From: Halalkalibaculum roseum
GTDB lineage: Bacteria; Bacteroidota; Rhodothermia; Balneolales; Balneolaceae
NCBI RefSeq assembly: GCF_011059145.1
Contig: NZ_JAALLT010000002.1
Location: forward strand, 892,178 to 956,177
Direction of reading: 5' to 3'
DNA: 64,000 nucleotides
The position numbers and the translations under genes are program-made. Below are positions 44,457 through 54,179 of the stretch, in pieces (position 1 is the first letter of the stretch; each line of letters starts with the position of its first letter). The notes beneath the pieces were generated by a model that was not told the origin of the DNA, did no database searches, and was given only the letters and a program-made list of their open reading frames with translations.

Positions 44457-44470
44457 TAGTATTTATACTA
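44457..44470. promoter_or_regulatory. Candidate operator palindrome between xylB and lacI
   Basis: TAGTAT-TT-ATACTA is a perfect inverted repeat, 60 bp upstream of the xylB start codon, in the xylB/lacI divergent space. Placement suits repression of xylB by the adjacent LacI protein. The sequence is AT-rich, so chance is possible. Confidence 0.35.
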
Positions 44471-44612
44471 ATTTGCCGTATTTATCAATCTTGCAAAATT
44501 CTATATGCCCTCTTGCAGTAAAAATCCTGAAAATTTCAAAATAGTGAGGTTTAAGACTGATGGAATGAGATTATGGGAATGAAAATTTTTTGAAAAATTT
44601 TCTAAAAACCGA

Positions 44613-44632
44613 AAATTATTGCCAATTTTACC
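44613..44632. promoter_or_regulatory. Motif shared upstream of both lacI paralogues (copy 2)
   Basis: AAATTATTGCCAATTTTACC lies 60 bp before the TTG of the second lacI gene. It matches the 39095 copy closely and is the only extended upstream similarity I see between the two regulators, suggesting autoregulation or cross-control. Confidence 0.4.
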
Positions 44633-44691
44633 ATTTATAACTTAGATTGGTGTTTACGTTTTCAAAAAATCGACAATAAAACTCTACCTGC

Positions 44692-45687
44692 TTGAAAGTA
44701 ACATTAAAAGATATTGCGGATGATACCGGTTATTCCATTTCCACCGTCTCAAGGGTGTTGAATGGGTTGGATGCCAATCATCAAACCAAAACCAAGATTT
44801 TAAAAAGTGCTCGTAAACTAAACTATCCGGTTCAAAATATTGTAGCCGACGTTGAAACCGATAAGATGTTGAACGTATTACTAATCTGCGGTATCGAAAT
44901 CGGTGAGTTTTACGCTTCATTTTTTGACGGGTTAAATAATGCAGCCTCTCGTGAAAAGGTTCGGCTCATAGTTTCCAGTCTGAAGGATGATATTCCAAAA
45001 ATTAGCGATATTAGGGCAAAAATTGAGGATGAGGAGATCGACGGCATCATTATAAACCTTCCTCGGATTCAAAGAACTCATTACGAACAACTTAAAAAAG
45101 CACTTCCCGATCATTTTCCTGTTGTCTCGAATGAAATATTGAATAGCCAGGTGTTTGCCACTGTTGGTTTTGACAATTACGGCGGAGGCTATCTTGTCGC
45201 CAAACACTTCGATGATAAGGGTTATCAGACCTGTGGTATTATTTATGGTCCATCTGACAAAAACGTCTCCAGACAGAGAGCTCACGGTTTCCTGGATTAC
45301 ATAACTTATTACTCAGATATGGAAGTGGTTTGGGAGTATGAAGGCGACTTTAGTTTTGAATCCGGTATCAAAGCTTTCAAGAATTTTGATCAGTCTGGAA
45401 CCAAGCCTCGTGCTATTTTTGCCTGCAACGACAATATGAATCACGGGTTCGTTCAGGAAGCCATGATCAAAGGGTATCAATTCCCCGATGATATTGCAGC
45501 CGTAGGTTTTGACGATTTACCGATTTGTAAACGTCACCGTCCTCAACTTTCTTCGGTGCATACCAACTATGAAGAACTTGGGGCTGTTTCCATCCAGCGC
45601 CTTAAAGAGCTGATGGCCAATCCCAACCGGCCTTCCTCGGTGTTGAGTATGGTACCGACTGAACTCAGGGTACGCGGATCTTCCTGA
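44692..45687 (+). CDS. LacI-family transcriptional regulator (copy 2, probable xylose regulator)
   Basis: 331 residues from TTG at 44692, reading MKVTLKDIADDTG. HTH: GYSISTVSRVLNG. The C-terminal sensor domain has VGFDNYGGGYLVAKHFDDKGY and GDFSFESGIKAF, strongly similar to the 39237 regulator. It is divergent from xylB, the typical position of a xylose-responsive repressor. The EEP lipoprotein gene begins 10 bp after its stop codon, so the two are co-transcribed. The effector is probably xylose or a xylose oligomer, inferred from position only. Confidence 0.9.
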   Translation: MKVTLKDIADDTGYSISTVSRVLNGLDANHQTKTKILKSARKLNYPVQNIVADVETDKMLNVLLICGIEIGEFYASFFDGLNNAASREKVRLIVSSLKDDIPKISDIRAKIEDEEIDGIIINLPRIQRTHYEQLKKALPDHFPVVSNEILNSQVFATVGFDNYGGGYLVAKHFDDKGYQTCGIIYGPSDKNVSRQRAHGFLDYITYYSDMEVVWEYEGDFSFESGIKAFKNFDQSGTKPRAIFACNDNMNHGFVQEAMIKGYQFPDDIAAVGFDDLPICKRHRPQLSSVHTNYEELGAVSIQRLKELMANPNRPSSVLSMVPTELRVRGSS

Positions 45688-45697
45688 TTTTCACACT

Positions 45698-46594
45698 ATG
45701 CTAATGTGGCCACGCAACTTGAATTCCACACTTACATCGTTCCTTATTACTCTTACTATAACGATGGTGCTATCTGCATGTTCAGGCTCTACCTCCGGTG
45801 AACCGTTGATACGCTTCATGTCTTATAACATAAAATTCGACGACACATCCGACACCGTCAACAATTGGGATAACCGCAAAGAACGAGTTATCAACCTGAT
45901 TGCATTTTATGAACCTGATTTCATCGGAACACAGGAAGCACAGCTCCATCAGCTGCAGGATATGAAAAAGGGGTTGAATAAGTATGAATGGATTGGCGTT
46001 GGGCGTGCTGATGGCAGATCCGAGGGTGAGTTTTCTGCAATTTATTATAATACAGAGAGGTTCCGACTCGTCCAAAATAGCGACAGCACCATCTGGCTTT
46101 CGGAGAGCCCTTCTACTCCGAGCAAAAGCTGGGATGCCGCATTGCCCAGGATTTTAACCTGGGGAACATTTCAGGAAGTTGAATCCGGGAAAGAGATCAT
46201 GGTGTACAACACACATTTTGACCATATCGGGGATACAGCTCGCGCCAAAAGTGCAAAGCTTATTGTAGAAACAGTCAACTCACAAAGTGAGGATAAACCG
46301 GTAGTGCTTACAGGTGATTTTAATGCTATCGAGGGAAGCATCCCATATGAAAATCTGACCGCTCCGACAAAAGGACTTAAAGATGCCTATTACGAAACCG
46401 AACTTCCCCACGTTGGTCCCTTATTTACCTATGACGATTTTAAGGTATTGGGTGAAAACGAGCGTCACCGCATCGATTACATTTTCGTTAACGACAAGGT
46501 TACTGTAATGCGCCATGCGGCAATTTCTGACTTTCGGGACGGCCGTTATCCCTCCGATCATCTCCCTGTGATTACAGATGTGAGGTTTAAGTAG
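45698..46594 (+). CDS. Endonuclease/exonuclease/phosphatase-family lipoprotein
   Basis: 298 residues. Signal with lipobox Cys28 (VLSAC). EEP-fold motifs in order: MSYNIKFDD, GTQEAQLHQL, NTHFDHIGDTARAKSA, LTGDFNA and a final SDHLPV, with the metal-binding Glu, Asp/His pair and catalytic His. Family members with a signal in Bacteroidota are often secreted phosphodiesterases or sphingomyelinase-like; substrate unknown here. It shares a transcript with lacI (10-bp gap), an odd pairing with xylose genes. Start could be the Met two codons later. Confidence 0.85.
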   Translation: MLMWPRNLNSTLTSFLITLTITMVLSACSGSTSGEPLIRFMSYNIKFDDTSDTVNNWDNRKERVINLIAFYEPDFIGTQEAQLHQLQDMKKGLNKYEWIGVGRADGRSEGEFSAIYYNTERFRLVQNSDSTIWLSESPSTPSKSWDAALPRILTWGTFQEVESGKEIMVYNTHFDHIGDTARAKSAKLIVETVNSQSEDKPVVLTGDFNAIEGSIPYENLTAPTKGLKDAYYETELPHVGPLFTYDDFKVLGENERHRIDYIFVNDKVTVMRHAAISDFRDGRYPSDHLPVITDVRFK

Positions 46595-46605
46595 CTACGA
46601 ATTGT

Positions 46606-46710
46606 CGCGGATTAACTTTTGTGCAGGATTTTCACAAATAACCGTGCAGTTATTAAACAATAAAAATCTGTGCAAATCTGAGGCTAAACCAAATCCTTAT
46701 AGATCTGTGG
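46606..46710. repeat. 10-bp-unit intergenic element between convergent genes
   Basis: GCGGATTAAC, GTGCAGGATTTTCACA, AAATCTGTGC followed directly by AAATCTGAGG (10-bp step) and GATCTGTGGC are spread over the gap between EEP and icmF-like genes. Same family as 10946-10992, with units in both orientations. Confidence 0.5.
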
Positions 46711-46716
46711 CACAAC

Positions 46717-49700
46717 TTACATGTTGCGTCGATATTGCCCGCCAACTTCATAGAGTGCATTGGATATCTGTCCCAGGGAAGCCACTTTAACTGTCTCCAT
46801 CAACTCTTCAAAGATATTACCATCGTTTCTGGCAACTTTTTTAAGACGAGCGATAGCTTTACCGGCTTCCTCCTCGTTGCGTTTCCAGAAGGCATTGAGG
46901 TTGTCTATCTGCTGTTCCTTTTCTTCTTTTGTTGAACGTATCAGATCAATCTTATGATCCTCTTCACTACTTTCTGCCTCATCATTTTTAAAGGTATTAA
47001 CCCCGATAATCGGCAGCTCTCCGCTGTGCTTTTGCGATTCGTAATAAAGACTCTCATCCTGAATCTTGCCACGCTGATACATATTCTCCATTGCTCCCAG
47101 AACGCCACCGCGTTCGGTCAGTCGGTCGAATTCAGATAGTATGGCTTCCTCAACCAGATCCGTCATCTCTTCAATGAAGTAGGAACCCTGGTTGATATTT
47201 TCATTCTTTGCAGTTCCCATTTCTTTATTTATGATAAGCTGAATGGCAAGTGCACGTCGAACGGACTCTTCTGTTGGCGTGGTTATGGCTTCATCATAGG
47301 CATTGGTGTGCAGGGAATTACAGTTGTCATATATAGCCAGCAACGCCTGCAGTGTAGTTCTGATATCATTAAACTGGATTTCCTGGGCATGCAGTGAACG
47401 ACCGCTGGTTTGAATGTGGTACTTAAGCTTTTGTGAGCGCTCATTTGCACCGTATTTTTCGTTCATTGCCACAGCCCAAATCCGGCGGGCTACTCGGCCG
47501 ATGACGGCATATTCCGGATCCAACCCGTTGCTGAAAAAGAAGGACAGATTATGGGCAAACTCATCCACATCCATACCCCTTGACAGGTAATATTCTACGT
47601 ATGTAAATCCATTTGCGAGTGTGAATGCGGCCTGCGTAATGGGATTTGCTCCTGCCTCGGCAATATGGTAACCGGAAATGGAAACCGAGTAGTAGTTACG
47701 CACATTATGATCGGTGAAATACTGCTGTATGTCTCCCATCATTTTCAGGGCAAACTCAGTAGAGAATATACAGGTATTTTGTGCCTGGTCCTCCTTCAGA
47801 ATATCCGCCTGTACAGTACCGCGAACAACATTTAATGCCTTTTCCTTGATCTTGTTATAGGTTTTCTCATCCACCAGTTGGTCGCCGGTGATACCCAGCA
47901 ACCCCAGGCCAAAGCCATCATTCGTAGCAGGAAGCTCTCCGTTATATTCCGGTTGGGGGACATTTTTCTGCTTGAAGTGTTTCTTAATTTTCTTCTTCGC
48001 CGCATCCCATTTGCCATTTTCCTTCAGATACCGCTCCACTTCCTGGTCAATGGCAGTGTTCATGAACATAGCCAAAATCATCGGCGCCGGACCGTTGATA
48101 GTCATGGATACCGAGGTTTTCGGTGAGGTCAGTTCAAAACCCGAATAAAGTTTCTTCATATCATCCAGCGTACAGATGCTGACGCCCGAGTTTCCCACCT
48201 TTCCGTAAATATCGGGACGGTGATCCGGATCTTCGCCATATAGGGTAACAGAGTCAAAAGCAGTTGAAAGGCGTGCCGCCGGCATGCCTTCACTCACATA
48301 GTGAAAACGTTTGTTGGTACGCTCCGGTGTCCCCTCTCCGGCAAACATGCGGGTGGGATCTTCTCCCTCCCTTTTGAACGGAAATACACCTGCGGTAAAC
48401 GGGTAGTATCCGGGCAAATTCTCCTTAAGGGCAAATTTGAGTTGCTCTCCTTTGTGCTTGGTTTTCGGTAGCGCAACCCGGGGAATTTTCAACCCGCTAA
48501 GGGATTCACGAAACATTTCATTCTTAAAGGTTTTGTCTCGTACCTGTACTTCTACATGATCCTGACGATACTCTTCGTATAGCTTCTCCCATCCTTCCAG
48601 AATTTTTTTACATCGTGAATCCAACTTGCTGAGCCAGTGCTCCCGCATCTTTTTGAGTTTCTTATCGAAGGATGCCTTTCCTTCCGGGTCCCAGCGATCA
48701 ATTTGTTCAAGAGTTCCTTCAACCTGTTCCAGTTTGGAAGCATACTCCGACTGTTCTTCAGCCCACTCATGATAGTCACGTATGGATTCGGATATCTCAG
48801 AAAGATAGCGCTGGCGCTTACCGGGAATAATGGCTTGGGATTGAATATCTTCAGCAGGTTCTGGATTGTTATATATTTCAGTTTCCCAGTTTAGGCTGTA
48901 ATAGTCGTTAATCCGGTCAACCATAGCCTTAAACAGGCGATTTACCCCTTCGTCATTAAATTGAGCAGCAATGGTCGGGAAGACCGGCATCTGTTCCGGC
49001 TTGCGGTCCCACTCTCCGCGATTTCGCTTAATCTGTTTGCGAACATCCCGAAGTGCATCCAGTGAACCTTTCTTTTCAAATTTGTTCAGTACTACCATAT
49101 CAGCCAGATCCAGCATATTGATCTTCTCCAGCTGGGTTGCTGCACCATATTCGCAGGTCATCACATACAACGGGATGTCAGATATATTAACAATCTCGGT
49201 ATCACTCTGGCCAATCCCGCTGGTTTCAACAATAACCAGATCGAAACCGGCTGTTTTACAGATCGCTATTGCTCCTTTTACCGAAAGACTGGTAGCCCTG
49301 TTGCTGGCACGGGTTGCAAGGCTTCTCATATAGACTCTTTCCGGATCCAGGCTGTTCATACGGATACGGTCTCCCAGCAGTGCACCCCCGGTGCGTACTT
49401 TGGATGGATCAATGGATATTACGGCAATGTTTATATTGCTGAATTCTGTTAGAAATCGACGTATCAGCTCATCTGTAAGTGAGCTTTTCCCGGCACCTCC
49501 GGTACCCGTAATGCCTATCAGTGGAATGGGATGACCGTTTTTAGCGGAAGTAATCAGATTACCATTTCCATCATAGAGCTTTTCATCCTCATATCGTACA
49601 ATTTCGTCATGGTCATTCTCCAGAGCAGAAATGCAGCGAGCAAGTGTCTTTGTATCTCGCCCAAGAATCTTTTTTGCATCTACCTCCTCAATTTCGGCGG

Positions 49701-50211
49701 TATCAAAGTCACAATGCTCCAGCATATAATTGATCATGCCCTGAAGCCCCATCTTACTGCCGTCTTCCACAGAAAAAATACGGGTTACCCCGTAATCGTG
49801 CAGCTCTTCAATCTCATCATCTACAATAACACCTCCGCCTCCGCCAAATACGTTGATATGTGAAGCTCCTTTCTCTTCCAACAAGTCAACCATATACTTG
49901 AAATACTCCATATGTCCACCCTGGTAAGAACTTATGGCTATACCCTGCGCATCTTCCTGTACCGCACAATCAACAATCTCCTGAACCGAGCGATTGTGTC
50001 CAAGGTGAATTACCTCTGCACCACTGCTTTGTAGAATGCGCCTCATGATATTAATACTGGCGTCATGTCCGTCAAAAAGGCTTGCGGCTGTAACAAAACG
50101 TATTTTGTGGGTACTTTCATACGCCTCCTGCGAAGGGCTTTTTGAGGCACTTGCGTCTGTATCCCGGTCGCTTTGTGGGGTCTTTACCGTAGATTCTGTA
50201 TCGTCAGACAT
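46717..50211 (-). CDS. icmF: Fused isobutyryl-CoA mutase (IcmF-type B12 enzyme)
   Basis: 1164 residues in one chain. A linker of about 35 residues is followed by a B12-binding domain with DGHD (residues 47-50, His49 as lower ligand) to about 165; then a MeaB/ArgK-type GTPase with Walker A GTGGAGKS (236-243) and [10 protein letters not shown]; then the mutase barrel, including [31 protein letters not shown] and [11 protein letters not shown]. The fused order and the substrate-side residues point to isobutyryl-CoA/butyryl-CoA interconversion, or a related acyl-CoA, rather than methylmalonyl-CoA. Cytosolic. No neighbouring fatty-acid genes are in view. It is convergent with the EEP gene. Confidence 0.92.
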   Translation of the reverse strand: MSDDTESTVKTPQSDRDTDASASKSPSQEAYESTHKIRFVTAASLFDGHDASINIMRRILQSSGAEVIHLGHNRSVQEIVDCAVQEDAQGIAISSYQGGHMEYFKYMVDLLEEKGASHINVFGGGGGVIVDDEIEELHDYGVTRIFSVEDGSKMGLQGMINYMLEHCDFDTAEIEEVDAKKILGRDTKTLARCISALENDHDEIVRYEDEKLYDGNGNLITSAKNGHPIPLIGITGTGGAGKSSLTDELIRRFLTEFSNINIAVISIDPSKVRTGGALLGDRIRMNSLDPERVYMRSLATRASNRATSLSVKGAIAICKTAGFDLVIVETSGIGQSDTEIVNISDIPLYVMTCEYGAATQLEKINMLDLADMVVLNKFEKKGSLDALRDVRKQIKRNRGEWDRKPEQMPVFPTIAAQFNDEGVNRLFKAMVDRINDYYSLNWETEIYNNPEPAEDIQSQAIIPGKRQRYLSEISESIRDYHEWAEEQSEYASKLEQVEGTLEQIDRWDPEGKASFDKKLKKMREHWLSKLDSRCKKILEGWEKLYEEYRQDHVEVQVRDKTFKNEMFRESLSGLKIPRVALPKTKHKGEQLKFALKENLPGYYPFTAGVFPFKREGEDPTRMFAGEGTPERTNKRFHYVSEGMPAARLSTAFDSVTLYGEDPDHRPDIYGKVGNSGVSICTLDDMKKLYSGFELTSPKTSVSMTINGPAPMILAMFMNTAIDQEVERYLKENGKWDAAKKKIKKHFKQKNVPQPEYNGELPATNDGFGLGLLGITGDQLVDEKTYNKIKEKALNVVRGTVQADILKEDQAQNTCIFSTEFALKMMGDIQQYFTDHNVRNYYSVSISGYHIAEAGANPITQAAFTLANGFTYVEYYLSRGMDVDEFAHNLSFFFSNGLDPEYAVIGRVARRIWAVAMNEKYGANERSQKLKYHIQTSGRSLHAQEIQFNDIRTTLQALLAIYDNCNSLHTNAYDEAITTPTEESVRRALAIQLIINKEMGTAKNENINQGSYFIEEMTDLVEEAILSEFDRLTERGGVLGAMENMYQRGKIQDESLYYESQKHSGELPIIGVNTFKNDEAESSEEDHKIDLIRSTKEEKEQQIDNLNAFWKRNEEEAGKAIARLKKVARNDGNIFEELMETVKVASLGQISNALYEVGGQYRRNM

Positions 50212-50381
50212 AGCTTGGATTTATTCGGTTTTGGTGAAAAGCCAATTAGATAATAAAGGTAAGAAAAAAACCGCACTTTATTGAAGAGAGACCCTCTCAA
50301 AACCCAAGCTATAGGTAGCTGAGGATATGATGAGATGGTTAAAGCTTGTAAAACAGATAGATTACAGTATAAACTCCAAGA

Positions 50382-50696
50382 TCAACTGCCTGATTCTGAT
50401 TCCGAAAAACCCGCTTTTAGCATGGCAATTGCATCCAGAATAGAATCCGTATTGATCTCTTCTAGCACGTTCAATACATATTTGGCCACTGCATTAAGCT
50501 GAATCAAAATTGTAAGACATATCGGTATTTTGGCGGATGCCGGCCAGTTCAGTTCCGTCATAATTAGTGCAGATAGCACTAAAGAGACTAATATGGCAAT
50601 GGAATAAAAAATAATAGCCTTGCTGTTTGAATAAGTCATAATCCCTCCTATTTCAGTTGCTTGAGCAGGTAGATGATATTTTGTGATGTTGCTCAA
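50382..50696 (-). CDS. Small membrane protein, unknown function
   Basis: 104 residues, or about 85 if the internal Met (MTYSNSKA) is used. Two hydrophobic segments (about residues 27-46 and 54-72) and a short acidic C-terminus. No motif recognised. It lies 18 bp downstream of the next membrane-protein gene on the same strand, so they may form a pair. I am not certain it is expressed, but the hydrophobic pattern is regular. Confidence 0.5.
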   Translation of the reverse strand: MSNITKYHLPAQATEIGGIMTYSNSKAIIFYSIAILVSLVLSALIMTELNWPASAKIPICLTILIQLNAVAKYVLNVLEEINTDSILDAIAMLKAGFSESESGS

Positions 50697-50714
50697 GAGC
50701 CACTATGTACGTTT

Positions 50715-51236
50715 TTAGTTCCTTCCCGGATGTAATCTTTTTAGAATTCCAGTTCCCATGAGACCGATGATATAGACGGCAAGTATAGCCATTATGATTT
50801 CAAACTCAACCGGACCGAACCTTCCTGTAAATTGTATAACAGCAATTCTTAGAATGACTCCGGCCAAAAATACTACTGATAGCCAGATTACCGACGAACA
50901 GATGTTATACACAAAAAATCGAACAGGACTAATTTTTCCCGCACCGATCAGAAAGAATCGCTCATTCCCGGTACCTCCGAAAAATTGGTATTTCAGGAGC
51001 TGGACAAGAGGTTGATGAATCAAATCCCTGCCATTCTTAGCGACCTTTTGATTTGGATGTAATTTGCCTCGCATTAAAGAGAACTGGTCGAGACTCACTG
51101 TCGACATCAACGCTATCGTCATAATTGCTGCCAGATCCGAATAGTCACTCCATAGCAGAGCAAGTGAAGTCATGTCAACCGACTCGTATTCCATAACGAG
51201 ATTAAAAAATGAGATAAAGTCCAGTGCGTAAACCAT
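50715..51236 (-). CDS. Membrane protein, weakly DedA-like C-terminal half
   Basis: 173 residues with three or four hydrophobic segments. The stretch GAGKISPVRFFVYNICSSVIWLSVVFLAGVIL resembles the C-terminal helical part of DedA/SNARE-associated proteins in pattern, but the N-terminal half of that family is missing, so it could be a remnant or a different family. A cytosolic loop (RGKLHPNQKVAKNGRD) separates the first and second hydrophobic parts. Function not assigned. Confidence 0.45.
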   Translation of the reverse strand: MVYALDFISFFNLVMEYESVDMTSLALLWSDYSDLAAIMTIALMSTVSLDQFSLMRGKLHPNQKVAKNGRDLIHQPLVQLLKYQFFGGTGNERFFLIGAGKISPVRFFVYNICSSVIWLSVVFLAGVILRIAVIQFTGRFGPVEFEIIMAILAVYIIGLMGTGILKRLHPGRN

Positions 51237-51401
51237 CCTGATGATATTTTGCCTATTTAAGGCTTTTATATTGTAAAACCGTCTCGATTTTAGGCGGTCT
51301 GCAAATGATGTTTATTCCAATATAGAAAAGGCAAATCGGAAAGTAGCTTAAATTACGCTAAGGTAGTTTAGAAGTTTATAATGGAGAAGCAGAAGGCAAT
51401 A

Positions 51402-51441
51402 GGGAGAAGGGAGAAGGGAGAAGGGAGAAGGGAGAAGGGAG
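51402..51441. repeat. Tandem array of GGGAGAA (5.7 copies)
   Basis: Five exact GGGAGAA units (51402-51436) plus GGGAG, with a degenerate GGAGAAGCAGAAGG lead-in. Period 7 bp. No mirror array is visible close by, unlike the 7-bp arrays at 12469 and 57958. Prone to slippage. Confidence 0.9.
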
Positions 51442-51499
51442 CTAACTAGTAATTTAAAGCTCTACTCTTCCGGTCGGTGCAAATCTTTGACCCTTCTCT

Positions 51500-51523
51500 G
51501 CTTCCGGCGCTCATCTCCGAAGC
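51500..51523. repeat. GCTTCCGG inverted repeat, second copy
   Basis: GCTTCCGG ... TCCGAAGC with loop CGCTCATC; a slightly eroded version of the hairpin at 16751-16779, sharing the preceding CCCTT/CTG context. Evidence that it is a dispersed element. Confidence 0.5.
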
Positions 51524-51623
51524 ATCATGCACTCCCTCCTAGCGGTAATCAAAGGAAAGAAAATAGGACTAATTAAACGAATCAACCCCCGTCATTCCAT
51601 CCGTGCAAATCTGCAGCAAAATA

Positions 51624-54173
51624 TCACAAGAATCCCTTGATGCCCCCTGATATAAGATTCGTAATATCCTTTAGCACCCCGGGCAGTGCCCAACCTCCCG
51701 GCACCGCCAAATACCTTGGTTCCCACTCCGGATTAAATTTCTCTCTATAAGTCCGCACCTCTCTGAAGTTGTAGAAGTTCTCTCCATAGGTATAAACCCA
51801 GTCAGCTACTTTGCTCCATCGTTTGGAGTGCTGATGATCTTTCATGCCTGAAAGCGGTGCCATTCCCAAACTGAACCATTCATAACCTTCTGCTTTTCCC
51901 CAAAGTATCATTTCAATAAGCAGGTAATCAATAATTTCATCAGGAGTCTCAGGATTATTGCGCAACAGATCAAATGATAGCTCATAGTAATTCGCGCCTT
52001 CCCAGATATTTGAAAAAGCAACAGCTTCTCCGTCTTTGAAAATGGCAGCTATCGGGAAATTGCTGAGGTACTCTTCATTAAATATCCCTTGGGAGAAGCC
52101 GAGCTCATCGGCTCCTTTGGCTTCAATCCACCGGTTGGAAATTGCATGGAAGTTAGCCATATGAGCTCTCGTTTCCTCTGGTGGAATAACTCGAAATGAG
52201 TAGTCGCTGCCCCGGTATTTTTTATGATGGTCATACAAATCACCATAGCGTCTGCCGTTTTCCTCAATCTCAAAATCAGTCAGACTTACACGGGCTTCCT
52301 CCCCGATTTTCATAAGGGTCAGGCCCAGGTCAACATACCACTCCAGGTAATCTTCGCGAACCTGGTAAAATACCGGCCAAAGATCCTGCTCTTCACAGTA
52401 ATCTTGGAAATTCCAAATCAGATCTTCAACTTCGCTTTCCGGCCCTACCGGATCTCCCATTGCAACCATGCTTCTGCTTTCAGGTGCGTACATAATAAAG
52501 CCATTGTTGTCAGTACTGAACATCAATTCTTTATCGCCAAGCTGGACAATATTGGGTTTTGCCCTGGGTTCCTGTTTCAATATATCTTTGGCCTTTTCAA
52601 GTTCATATTCTTTAGGCTCTCGTACCAGCTTCTTTTTGGGTTTCAACAACTTCATTAAACTGATGATAAGCGTAAAAGAGAGTACTCCAACCATGGCCCT
52701 GAGATAGCGAGGTGCATCTCCCAAGAGCGTAAATTGCCACCAAAGATCTTCCTGATAGGCGACATTTCGGTAGGAAAAAATTCCCAACCAGATAGCACTG
52801 ATAAATACCAGCGATATCATCATGACCCACCCCGGAGAAAACCCCTTGGTCATCACTGAGGTCTTTCGATGAAATTCTCCCCTGCATGGTACAAGTACAA
52901 GCAACATAAATGCTAAAATACTGGCTTCTTCATAATCGGCTCCCCGCATCAAAGTGAAAATAATTCCGAAAATGAGCAGACCTACGGTAAAATGATAAGC
53001 CCCTTCTATACGTCGCTGCAGGCTTCGGGCTAGCACCATCAGTCCAACACCTACCAGGCTTGCAAAGAAGTGTGACATTTCAATAACTGGAAGAGGTAAA
53101 ATTACCTGCAACCACTCCATACGAGGCACTTCGGATGGCATGGATCCGGAAAACAGTAAAATCGATCCCCCGATAAATACAGAAACACTTAAAACGTGGG
53201 GTACAACACGCGGAATCCAGTTCACTGCTTTCTGGCTGATGACTCTGACTTTACGCTTATTGGTCAGATACTCTTGATAGGCAAGAACCACTACAGCGAC
53301 CAGCAATGGCAGTATGTAATAGATAATGCGGTAAACCAGTAAGGTCCCCAGAATTGCCGGTCCCTGCATAAAATTTGACAAATAGAGCAGCATCACTGAT
53401 TCAAAGACTCCCAGCCCGCCCGGAACCTGGCTAAAAAGTCCTATGATTTGGGCAAGCAGAAACACCCCTATAAAACTGTAGAAATTAATCTCCGTTTCGG
53501 GAAGCAGTACATAGAGTACCATGGCGGCTATTATCCAGTCAATGGATGCCAAAACCACCTGTTTTAAGGCCAAACTCAAATCCGGGAACGAGAAACTCCA
53601 GTTTTTAATCGTTAACTCCTCCTTAAGCAAGGTGCTGGCCACCAGGTAACCTGCAACCATCACTAATAACAATAATCCTACAATTCTGAGGGAGTCAAAA
53701 GGTATTGCAACATTTTCGGGCAGTTCGGGGGTTGCAAAAACAAGGGATAGGCCTGCAACCGTACAGAAACCCAGCCATAAAGTAAGTGCACTGAACCCGA
53801 CAATCTGGGTAACCTTGATGCCTGAAAAGCCCCATGAAGAGTAAATACGATACCTGATAGATCCGCCCGTAACAAGTGCCATACCGATATTATGGCTGAA
53901 AGCATATCCTATAAATCCTGCCCGAACAATTCGTCCCGTGGATAGATCTTCACCGATATATCTGACACCCAATCCGTCGTATCCGGTGAGTATAACATAA
54001 CTTAGAAATGAGAAAAATACGGAAAGAGCGATGTAGGAGTTGGGAATTTCGGACAGCTGTTCGATAATCTGACCCAGGTTATACTGCCTTAACTCCTGAT
54101 CCAAAAACCATATAGCCAGCACAAAGAAAACAATACTGATGAAGGGTGTTATCTTCTTGAACGCTGTTTTCAA
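51624..54173 (-). CDS. mprF: MprF: lysylphosphatidylglycerol flippase/synthase
   Basis: 849 residues. The N-terminal half (to about 500) is a polytopic flippase domain with a dozen or more hydrophobic segments, including the FSQVPGGLGVFESVMLL segment typical of the UPF0104/LPG-flippase family. The C-terminal half is the DUF2156/GNAT-like aminoacyl-PG synthase domain (MYAPESRSMVAMGDPVGP, SLGMAPLSGM, VRTYREKFNPEWEPRYLAVPGG). It transfers an amino acid from tRNA to phosphatidylglycerol and flips the lipid, lowering the negative charge of the inner membrane. The amino acid (Lys, Ala or other) is not readable. It starts 6 bp after the Ig-like lipoprotein gene. Confidence 0.9.
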   Translation of the reverse strand: MKTAFKKITPFISIVFFVLAIWFLDQELRQYNLGQIIEQLSEIPNSYIALSVFFSFLSYVILTGYDGLGVRYIGEDLSTGRIVRAGFIGYAFSHNIGMALVTGGSIRYRIYSSWGFSGIKVTQIVGFSALTLWLGFCTVAGLSLVFATPELPENVAIPFDSLRIVGLLLLVMVAGYLVASTLLKEELTIKNWSFSFPDLSLALKQVVLASIDWIIAAMVLYVLLPETEINFYSFIGVFLLAQIIGLFSQVPGGLGVFESVMLLYLSNFMQGPAILGTLLVYRIIYYILPLLVAVVVLAYQEYLTNKRKVRVISQKAVNWIPRVVPHVLSVSVFIGGSILLFSGSMPSEVPRMEWLQVILPLPVIEMSHFFASLVGVGLMVLARSLQRRIEGAYHFTVGLLIFGIIFTLMRGADYEEASILAFMLLVLVPCRGEFHRKTSVMTKGFSPGWVMMISLVFISAIWLGIFSYRNVAYQEDLWWQFTLLGDAPRYLRAMVGVLSFTLIISLMKLLKPKKKLVREPKEYELEKAKDILKQEPRAKPNIVQLGDKELMFSTDNNGFIMYAPESRSMVAMGDPVGPESEVEDLIWNFQDYCEEQDLWPVFYQVREDYLEWYVDLGLTLMKIGEEARVSLTDFEIEENGRRYGDLYDHHKKYRGSDYSFRVIPPEETRAHMANFHAISNRWIEAKGADELGFSQGIFNEEYLSNFPIAAIFKDGEAVAFSNIWEGANYYELSFDLLRNNPETPDEIIDYLLIEMILWGKAEGYEWFSLGMAPLSGMKDHQHSKRWSKVADWVYTYGENFYNFREVRTYREKFNPEWEPRYLAVPGGWALPGVLKDITNLISGGIKGFL

Positions 54174-54179
54174 AACGGG

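Larger units (their letters stand above)
51237..51623. other. Repeat-rich intergenic region
   Basis: No ORF. It contains the GGGAGAA tandem array, the second copy of the GCTTCCGG hairpin (51500-51523) and, at its right end, a CCGTGCAAATCTGCAGC fragment of the 10-bp-unit family (about 51599-51618). It lies between two minus-strand genes and has accumulated three different repeat types. Confidence 0.7.

Noticed and set aside
46717-50211. Methylmalonyl-CoA mutase large subunit
   Set aside because: The fused B12-GTPase-mutase order and the [11 protein letters not shown]-type segment fit IcmF better.
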